Assembly: GCA_026770615.1 (NCBI GenBank)
Contig: MU631379.1
Coordinates: 19,085-42,738, forward strand
Direction: 5' to 3'
Length of the DNA stretch: 23,654 bases
Source: Pavlovales sp. CCMP2436
Taxonomy: Eukaryota > Haptophyta > Pavlovophyceae > Pavlovales
Shown: positions 17,869 to 23,654 of the stretch, piece after piece
Layout of the letters: each line of letters begins with the position of its first letter
How positions within the stretch are numbered: the stretch's first letter is position 1
Program-made: the position numbers and the translations under genes
The notes under the pieces: generated by a model
What the model was told of the DNA's origin: nothing
What the model saw: only the letters and a program-made list of their open reading frames with translations
Databases searched by the model: none

Positions 17869-18477
17869 TCATCGAAAGTTACCAAGAGAATGTGACCTTG
17901 CCGTATTTAGCAGGTATCGAACCGGACCCGATAGGAACCGATTTGCTTGACCCCGCTGGTTTGCATACACGATTGGTTGACTTTCCGGACGACGCGCAAG
18001 ACTAGATAGAGCCGACACCGCGTCGTTGCCCACCCTGACATCGGTTTGCCGGGTGCCGCTGGGTTGACGTCGACCGATATCGCCAAGCCCCGCCGCCTTG
18101 TTGATTGTCACGATTTGCCCGCCTGCCCCCGATTGCTCGGCAAGGCGTCCACCTAGACTGTGCCCGACCGAGTTTGCCGGCCGACCATACTTTTTCTCAG
18201 TTGCAGCCGTTACGCTGCGGGCGAGATTAAGCCTGTCCGTGTTCCTGTGTGCGCCAACTGCGATCAACGCATCATCGACCAGCCAGTCCTTTGCGGTGAT
18301 GGATCCTCGATGTGCGACGGTGGGCTGCCCGCTTTGATCGACGAAGACCATGGTGTTGGGGCGTGAGAGTTCGGTGTCGAGTTTGTACCCAAGTGTTTCT
18401 CCAAATGCGGCGGCTTGCGGGAGGGGCATGTATGTTGCTCTTGCTAGGTTGGTAGAGTCTTGCTTGAATTTGTTCAT
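17869..18477 (-). CDS. Lipase-like alpha/beta-hydrolase (class 3 type)
   Basis: About 202 residues from the ATG at 18477 (MNKFKQDSTNLARATY) to a TGA at 17869. Residues 55-65 (AHRGSITAKDW) match the oxyanion/strand motif and residues 105-110 (GHSLGG) the nucleophile elbow with Ser107. Downstream, TDVRVGNDAVS supplies a candidate catalytic Asp and HSLGNF a candidate catalytic His near the C-terminus, the usual order in triacylglycerol/phospholipase-like hydrolases. The frame extends upstream of 18477 to a TAG at 18571 but without another ATG. No signal peptide is visible. It would hydrolyse lipid esters, perhaps during entry or release, which is inference. In the proposed original order it would follow the beta-rich gene on the same strand. 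Confidence 0.7.
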   Translation of the reverse strand: MNKFKQDSTNLARATYMPLPQAAAFGETLGYKLDTELSRPNTMVFVDQSGQPTVAHRGSITAKDWLVDDALIAVGAHRNTDRLNLARSVTAATEKKYGRPANSVGHSLGGRLAEQSGAGGQIVTINKAAGLGDIGRRQPSGTRQTDVRVGNDAVSALSSLARRPESQPIVYANQRGQANRFLSGPVRYLLNTARSHSLGNFR

Positions 18478-18570
18478 TGTAGTACGTGCTCGCTTTTTTA
18501 ATTCATCTTTTATGTCAACTTTGTTATGCCGGTTGTAAGCGATAAATTGTACAAACCACAATTCACGATC

Positions 18571-18690
18571 CTACTGTTTTTCGTAAGCAGTAAGATGAAC
18601 TGCCAGTCTACCGGCGTGTCTAGGAAGCCTATAACCTGACCATACGAATTCCCCAGAACCAGTTTGAACGACGAAAGAATGACCACTGTG
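18571..18690 (-). pseudogene. Possible detached C-terminal tail of the beta-rich protein
   Basis: On the minus strand a frame open up to a TAG at 18571 reads SGEFVWSGYRLPRHAGRLAV, then HLTAYEKQ, with the strand-rich look of a capsid-type C-terminus. Upstream it runs into the 348-bp repeat at ~18696, where sense ends. It has no start of its own. Its location fits the missing 3' end of the gene at 9027-9927. Other frames here are open too, so frame choice is uncertain. Confidence 0.35.
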
Positions 18691-18695
18691 CTGAC

Positions 18696-19043
18696 CATCG
18701 CCCCTCCACATCGCCCCTCCACCATGACACCTTCTGCGTCCGTCCACCAAAACCAAAACTGTCCTGGTACGGAACGATTCGGCCACTCACAAACCACCGT
18801 GCCACCACACGGCTCCCACGGGTTTGCATCCACGGTCCGTCCAGGCACGCGCGTTCTCCACAAAACCGTCATTTCGACAAAAACAAACACACACGAAAAT
18901 CAAAACGAACGGATGGGACCGACCAAAACGCACAGAATCACGCATGCTGGAGCACACGGGAAACACACGGGGACATGCGAGGACAGAATTTGGGGCACAC
19001 GGGTATCAAAACTGTCCTGGCTCGTAACTAACCATACACACAC
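18696..19043 (+). repeat. 348-bp direct repeat, copy 2
   Basis: Same as copy 1 (16630-16975) apart from one substitution and a CA dinucleotide. It directly abuts the displaced viral segment on the left and the 204-bp tandem repeat on the right. The near-identity suggests a recent duplication or gene-conversion event, or an assembly effect. Confidence 0.9.
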
Positions 19044-19045
19044 TG

Positions 19046-19745
19046 GCGGCCGCAGGGAGCAGCATCGTCTTCGTAGCCTTGGTAGCCTTGAGCGGTGTCT
19101 CCGTGTGCGGCCCGCCGCCGCGCGCAGCAGCGCGCGACGCACATCCACTTGAGGACCCGAGCGAGACGGGTGGTCGAGTGGTGCCAGCGAGTACCTCAAG
19201 TGGGCAGCATCGCGACGCTGCGAGCGCGCATTCTGCGGCGGCCGCAGGGAGCAGCATCGTCGTCGTAGCCTTGGTAGCCTTGAGCGGCGTCTCCGCGTGC
19301 GGCCCGCCGCCGCGCGCAGCAGCGCCCACCGCAGCGCGCGACGCACATCCACTTGAGGACCCGAGCGAGACGGGTGGTCGAGAGGTGCCAGCAAGTACCT
19401 CAAGTGGACAGCATCGCGAGGCTACGAGCGCGCACACTGCGGCGGCCGCAGGGAGCAGCATCGTCGTCATAGCCTTGGTAGCCTTGAGCGGTGTCTCTGC
19501 GTGCGGCCCGCCGCCACGCGCAGCAGCGCCCACCGCAGCGCGCGACGCACATCCACTTGAGGACCCGAGCGAGACGGGTGGTCGAGAGGTGCCAGCGAGT
19601 ACCTCGAGTGGAGAGCATCGCGACGCTACGAGCGCGCACACTGCGGCGGCCGCAGGGAGCAGCATCATCGTCATAGCCTTGGTAGCCTTGAGCGGCGTCT
19701 TCGCGTGCTGCTCGCCACCGCGCGAAACAGCGCCCGTCACAGCAC
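19046..19745. repeat. 204-bp GC-rich tandem repeat, ~3.4 units
   Basis: Units start at GCGGCCGC (NotI-type sites at 19046, 19238, 19442 and 19646). The first unit is 192 bp, lacking 12 bp, and the next two are 204 bp, a multiple of three. Both strands are therefore open: plus 19079-19954 (repeats with SSIVVIALVALSGVSACG and DAHPLEDPSETGG), and minus from an ATG at 19962 to 19006 (repeats with TTMLLPAAAAVCALVASRC). The minus frame has an ATG and a hydrophobic segment (WLATMMLLFATMLLLLSRAV). I cannot decide whether either is a gene. The last unit fades near 19745. Confidence 0.85.
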
Positions 19746-20012
19746 GTGACAGAAGCAATAGCATGGTGGCGAAGAGCAACATCATGGTGGCGAGCCAGGC
19801 AACGCCCCCCTCGGGGGGCGCAGTTGCAGCTGCACGCTCGCGCAGCACAGGGAGCAGCGGGGCACGATGGCGGAAGCCCATCGGGGCTATAGCTCGGGCG
19901 TCGCTATTTACAGCATGGAAGGCAATGTCTACAAATGTAATTGTTGGAAAATAACCCACCATAAACGATTTTAAATCTCAGAAAAAGTTACGCCCAGGGC
20001 ATCGCTCTGACA

Positions 20013-20181
20013 CGGACGACGGCGTGCGCTCCGAGCACGTGAGGGATGGGACGCAATGCACTCTGTCCTCGTCACTCTCGGTCTGCACCGGCGAGTTGAT
20101 GACGACCTTGACCACCCGTCCTCCTGCTTTGCGCCAGAGTGCATTGCGTCTCATCCCTCACGTGCTCGCGCACACCGTCCG
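20013..20181. repeat. Long hairpin: ~47-53-bp inverted repeat with 69-bp loop
   Basis: 20013-20065 and 20135-20181 are reverse complements apart from a small gap and a few substitutions. The core GAGCACGTGAGGGATG and ACGCAATGCACTCTG is present in both arms. It could be a foldback/MITE-like element or the remnant of an inverted duplication. No gene is seen. Confidence 0.8.
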
Positions 20182-20473
20182 AGCGCGTTCCCCAGGCTTT
20201 TAAATAAGGCGGCGGGTAACAACTCCTATCCTTCGAGCGATGTATGGGGGTAACCCACGCACCCGAACTTCGCCCCGACGGGCAGTACTCCTGAGAAAAA
20301 CTAAGAGGGGGAAAATATTCCACGTACCACAGGGACAAACATAATTATTTGTCTATTTTTTTGACATTATATGTAAATTTTGGCGGGGCGTGGGGGCCGG
20401 GGCGCACACACTCGCACTTTTTGGTGTGAGTGCTGGTGCATGAGGGTTTGGGTCGATCGCTCGGCCTCAGCCT
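20182..20473. other. Intergenic sequence, no gene seen
   Basis: Mixed composition with a short AT dyad (GACAAA...TTTGTC, about 20333-20352) followed by a T-run. Open frames are short and antisense to repeats. Confidence 0.5.
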
Positions 20474-20541
20474 GACGTCGACCAAGCCAGTGACTGAACA
20501 ACACCTGTTGAACCATGCTGAGCCACTAATATATATATATA
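20474..20541 (-). repeat. TA-core repeat family, right module, reverse copy
   Basis: The reverse complement of the right module at 1998-2052 (here AACACCTGTTGAACCATGCT), with a short TA tract at 20529-20541. The left module is absent. Confidence 0.75.
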
Positions 20542-20756
20542 CACGTAATTTTTTTGGAATTCTAATGCGCACAGGGCCGGTCACTCTACAGCCATTTGCC
20601 CTCCTCAAGACTATAAACAGGCCGACGTATAAAATAGAGCATTTACGCTGCAAAGACATGTCCTGCATTATAGATGATGACCGTCCTTTGCCATTAAACA
20701 GCAATATATAGGATAGTATATACAGCAAAAATACACGTTTGTTTACGACCATAAGG

Positions 20757-20808
20757 CAAAGAAAAAGAAAAAGAAAAAGAAAAAGGAAAAAAGAAGAAAA
20801 AGAAGAGT
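20757..20808 (+). repeat. Purine-only (GAAAAA)n microsatellite
   Basis: Runs of AAAGAA and GAAAAA with slight variation. All purines on the plus strand. Confidence 0.85.
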
Positions 20809-21110
20809 ATCATTGGATTCGAACGCGTGCACGAGCGTACGAAGGCATTAGTTGAATGGTTTCATGATTCGTGATAAATAATGAAAAAGACATTCCTACG
20901 GCGCGTGGTAATATCTCTTACATTTATGAGAGGGATTCAAGCTGGCGTCTGACTGTTCTGAATGTTGCGCTGGTCTGAGCGCTGCGTCGCCCATTGCCTG
21001 CTGCGTGCCTTAGTCGGCTGCGCTGGCTTAGGCGCCACCGCGCGTGCCGATGGATTCCCGGTAGTGTGCCCGGGCAAGGGCGTTTAGGGGGATGATCTGC
21101 TGGTTGTAAT
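20809..21110. other. Intergenic sequence upstream of the 21195 locus
   Basis: No gene seen. AT-rich up to about 20940, then GC-rich with repeated GCTGCG/GCGCTGG words to about 21060. Confidence 0.45.
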
Positions 21111-21113
21111 ATC

Positions 21114-21120
21114 TATATAA
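21114..21120 (+). promoter_or_regulatory. TATA-box-like element
   Basis: TATATAA lies 75 bp upstream of the ATG at 21195. Together with the downstream AATAAA, it supports a real transcription unit. Confidence 0.4.
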
Positions 21121-21194
21121 CATCCAAATTCCTATAGGGGTAAAAAGTTCGTGTACGCAGAGACAGCACAGTTACAGTTAAGACTAATAAAATC

Positions 21195-22203
21195 ATGATG
21201 TATGGGGGTAGTCAATCTGGGAAACGGCTGCGTGCCGAACTCGTCGCCGCCTCGGTGGCGAGGGCTCTAGGAGGCGCGGCGACGTCGCTCCCAAGGAGGG
21301 CGGGTGGAGGAGGACACCGAAAGCGGCTGATAACGCCGCACACCGCACGCCGACACCGACGTGCGCGACCGCGGCCGACAAGATCGCGGTGAGCTTCGCG
21401 TCTCGACGCTGCTCCTCTGCAAGCCTGGACAAGGCGTGCAGGTGAAGCCGCGGTGTGGGCCGTTTGGCTTGGCGTACGCCGGAGGGCGGTACGTTGAGGA
21501 GCGCGCGCCGCGGGAGTGGAACTCGGGCGCGTGCGGAGTGGCTGCGGCGGGCGACGATTGGGAGGCGATATTAATTGGTTTGTTCGCACATCTGGCGAAG
21601 GTGCTACCCGATGGCGCCGACTTCGAGATCGTGTCGTGGTTCGTGAGCGAGGCGCGCGTGATGTTCGTGCTTACCGCTCGCGTTGCCATCGCGCCGCAGC
21701 AGCGGCGGGCGGCGGGTGGCAAGCCCCGCGGGGCGGCGGTGGGGGGTAAGCCCCACGTGGACGGCATGGGTGCACGCGCGGGCCGGTCAGCCCGCCGGGC
21801 AGCGGAGCGCGCCCAGGCGCCTGTGCCCGCGCCCGCTGACGCGCCCGCTGACGCGTCCGCTGACGCGCCCGCTGACGCGCCCGCTGACGCGGGGATCGAG
21901 GAGCTGGTGGTGCCATCCCCCGTGGCGGACGCGGCAACCGGTGTGGCAGCGGCTCCTGCCGCTAACGCACCCGCGGACGCGCCCGCTGCCGAGGTTTCGC
22001 TCTTGTCGCAGACACTGCAGGTTTTGCTGCCGGCGCTGCCGCTGCACGTTCTCTTTCAAGCCGCGAGCGAGTCTATCCCAGAGTTCATCACCAGGGTAAT
22101 CAGTCCACTGGCGAACTGGGTAGGCAAATCCGGCAAACACTCGAGATCGAGTGATGAGAGCAGCAGTGGTGACGACGACGGGAAAAGAAACTGGCGGGCC
22201 TGA
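21195..22203 (+). CDS. Candidate host gene with APAD-type repeats, structure uncertain
   Basis: An ATG at 21195 opens a frame (MMYGGSQSGKRLRAELVAAS) that stops at 21392. The longer frame, 21361-22203, begins with GTG and ends at TGA. Joining them needs a short intron (GTGAGC donor at about 21389, possible AG acceptors to 21441) or a frameshift. The long frame has a mixed N-terminal part with W-rich stretches (EIVSWFVSEARVMFVLTARV), an Arg-rich linker, a run of A-P-A-D / A-S-A-D tetrapeptides near 21836-21890, a Leu-rich hydrophobic segment (LSQTLQVLLPALPLHVLFQA) and a Ser/Asp/Lys tail (SSDESSSGDDDGKRN). High GC contrasts with the flanks. TATA box and AATAAA bracket it. Family not recognised; the tetrapeptide repeat may simply be unstable coding DNA. 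Confidence 0.42.
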
Positions 22204-22368
22204 CGCGGTGACGGCAACTTTGGCGAGGACTCTGGCACCTTCGGCAACTCAACGATATAATTTTTTGTCAGTGATGGGCCTTCAGCGCACAAGCGCAGCG
22301 CAATCACTGATTTTATCTATTTAATGTGAAATGATGTTAGATATGGCTTCAAGAGTAAGCTAATTACT

Positions 22369-22374
22369 AATAAA
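22369..22374 (+). terminator. AATAAA polyadenylation signal
   Basis: AATAAA lies 166 bp past the stop at 22203 and could serve the 21195-22203 locus. The hexamer is also expected by chance in AT-rich sequence. Confidence 0.3.
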
Positions 22375-22765
22375 TGTATAGTTTCACCAGCAACCCACTA
22401 AAATGGGCAGCGGAGCGAGCACTCCCCGCTGGAGGCGGCAAAGCGATCAACAGTCGTACTATTTTACGAATCCTATTTAATTATTATTTTATCAAATAAA
22501 GTTGTATATTAGTCATTAAGTGCTACCCCGGGCGTGAAGTGGGGTGATAGCCCGCACCTGAGGCAGGGAGCCCGACGGTGATGCCCGGGGTAGGGCATAC
22601 CTCGGGCAGACAAAAAATGGTGATACCCGGGGGTATACCCCCCCTCCTGAGTGCGGGCAACTGTACATCGCACACGAGCGCCGATGCCACGCTCCGCATT
22701 TTTTTTTTTTTTTTTTTTTTTATTTTTTTTTAGTCATGCCCGTATGGGTACGTCATCAGGCTGCT
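22375..22765. other. Intergenic stretch with short palindromes and a long T-run
   Basis: No gene seen. A 9-bp imperfect stem (TGCCCGGGG / CCTCGGGCA, 22582-22608) and the palindrome GGGGGTATACCCCC (22629-22642) lie in a GC-rich section at about 22525-22660. A T-run broken by one A spans about 22699-22731, as at the tail of a retroposed copy read from the other strand. Confidence 0.5.
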
Positions 22766-22800
22766 AGTCGGGGGACATTAAAAAACTGCTATTACAAAAA
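22766..22800 (+). repeat. Dispersed repeat family B, copy 3
   Basis: The core GTCGGGGGACATTAAAAAAC matches 671-703 and 1567-1602. GTCATGCCCGTATG precedes it, as at the 1567 copy. Confidence 0.55.
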
Positions 22801-23059
22801 ACTTACACTTTGAATTGACCAGGTCTGGAATTGGCTAAGACGCTGACCATCCACCCTTCGGCCTCCAAAACTTGATTAGCTTCGTCTTAGAGTGCTGTTC
22901 TGTATTGTGATCGGCGTCAACGCACGCCTTCAAGAGGGCCCAATTTAAATTTTGACCGTGGCTGTGAACTTACAGTACGAGGGTTCATGTTCTCCGCTCC
23001 GCGAGGTGGCATGAGCGCGGCGGGGAAATGTGATGTACCCAGGGGTATATATAACGTCT
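22801..23059. other. Intergenic sequence, no gene seen
   Basis: Short frames only; no recognised motif or notable repeat. Confidence 0.5.
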
Positions 23060-23142
23060 GACGTCGACGAAGTCAGTGAGTGAACAACACCTGTTGAACC
23101 ATGCTGAGCCGCTATATATATATATATATATATATGTATATA
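23060..23142 (-). repeat. TA-core repeat family, right module with TA tract, reverse copy
   Basis: Reverse complement of the right module at 1998-2052, followed by (TA)n at 23113-23142. Closer to the 20474 copy than to the 1998 copy (both have GTGAACAACACCTG or GACTGAACAACACCTG). Confidence 0.75.
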
Positions 23143-23452
23143 GGGGGTTGGGTTCACCAGTGAAATCATGCTTGTCCGACCGACCGATTTCAAAATGGAT
23201 TTTCTGTTTTCAAATATGGTCCCAGACGCAATCAGACGAAAATCTTGAGGACCACGGTAGAGGTTCTGGTCCGAGGTGTTCACCACCTGGGGTTATCGCA
23301 AACAGCGTTTTCGGCCCCAGATGTGGCTATCACAGTCATGCCCAAGTGAGGCCCCCCACCGTGCGCGCGCATGTAGCTAGCTCACTAAGACCTCTTTCGA
23401 AACGAAGTCCCTGCTAAGCAATTTTCGAATGGTGGACGCGCGTGCGCTCTGA

Positions 23453-23654
23453 ACGCAGAAGGACTTCGCTCGCCACGGCCCGCTCGCTGAGCCCATGCGC
23501 GACCACCTCATTGCGCAGGGGATCTATGCGCCGCCTGCGCAGCCCGCGGTTGCAGGCCGGCACCGACGGTCGGCGAGCGTTGACGCGAAGCCAGCCGCAG
23601 GCTCTGCAGGTGGCCGCTCACTCACAAACCAAAGGCATTCTCCGGATGAAGCCC
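23453..23654 (+). CDS. Open frame running off the window end, uncertain
   Basis: Open from 23453 to the window edge with an ATG at 23495 (MRDHLIAQGIYAPPAQPAVA). The product is Ala/Arg/Pro-rich and GC-driven. It may be the start of a host gene or a retroelement fragment. No family recognised and the 3' end is not visible. The 300 bases before it hold no gene. Confidence 0.2.

Larger units (their letters stand above)
16976..18695. other. Displaced 1.72-kb viral segment between direct repeats
   Basis: Holds the C-terminal half of the primase-like gene (plus), a 119-residue gene (plus), a lipase-like gene (minus) and a short open stretch that may be the tail of the beta-rich protein (minus). Its two ends correspond to the two partial genes that meet at ~9928 in the main element, in reverse orientation. 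It therefore looks like a piece removed from that site and reinserted, or a piece of a second viral copy. Confidence 0.6.

Noticed and set aside
17654..17872. 72-residue minus-strand frame overlapping the lipase stop by ATGA
   Set aside because: Its first part is the 15-bp repeat read on the other strand and the rest is antisense to the 119-residue gene.
17811..18005. 64-residue plus-strand frame starting MFAPSMFAPS
   Set aside because: It starts in a 15-bp tandem repeat and lies antisense to the conserved C-terminus of the lipase.
18571..18573. TAG at 18571 counted as a stop inside the lipase gene
   Set aside because: The lipase has a good ATG at 18477 after an A-rich leader, and the sequence before the TAG is better explained as the end of another protein.
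1..23654. CRISPR array, tRNA or rRNA genes
   Set aside because: No tRNA cloverleaf, rRNA segment or regularly spaced palindromic repeat was seen. The tandem arrays here have no unique spacers.

Overview
The window is eukaryotic genomic DNA carrying a decayed or imperfectly sequenced copy of a small DNA virus of the Polinton-like/adintovirus-like group (Preplasmiviricota). The eukaryotic host is inferred from long TA and CT microsatellites, a TATA box and AATAAA signal around a host-like gene, dispersed repeats, minisatellites and low gene density. I cannot name the host. The viral assignment rests on a protein-primed family B DNA polymerase, a FtsK/HerA-type packaging ATPase, a candidate major capsid protein, a candidate penton/minor capsid protein and a small basic pX-like virion protein, all next to each other.

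Layout. Positions 1-3540 are repeat-rich flank with no convincing gene. Positions ~3545-16245 are the main viral element, about 12.7 kb. Each end has an array of a related ~24-bp minisatellite in opposite orientation (3600-3768 and 16016-16175), with a further 14/15-base inverted match just outside, so the element looks bounded by inverted termini. Inside, the minus strand carries the capsid block (major capsid, pX-like, penton-like). The plus strand carries a charged protein, the ATPase, a Pro-rich protein and a beta-rich protein. The minus strand then carries a primase-like N-terminal half, the polymerase, a 308-residue protein and a GIY-YIG-like fragment. I found no integrase and no adenain-type protease.

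Positions 16246-19043 are degenerate minisatellite, then two near-identical 346/348-bp direct repeats enclosing 1.72 kb of further viral sequence (16976-18695). That piece holds the C-terminal half of the primase-like gene, a 119-residue gene, a lipase-like gene and what may be the tail of the beta-rich protein. These are what is missing at the ~9928 junction inside the main element, so it is probably a displaced segment of the same virus. Positions 19046-19745 are a GC-rich 204-bp tandem repeat with long open frames on both strands. A ~50-bp-arm hairpin lies at 20013-20181. A candidate host gene with APAD-type repeats lies at 21195-22203. Copies of a TA-core repeat occur on both sides of the viral region.

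How the genes fit: capsid protein, penton, pX-like protein and ATPase form the virion and packaging module; polymerase and primase-like protein form the replication module; lipase, GIY-YIG fragment and unknown genes are accessory. Almost every long viral gene has a break. Several frameshifts lie in or beside homopolymers, which fits long-read sequencing error as well as decay. The in-frame stops (TAG in the capsid, pX-like and primase-like genes; TAA in the polymerase) fit decay better.
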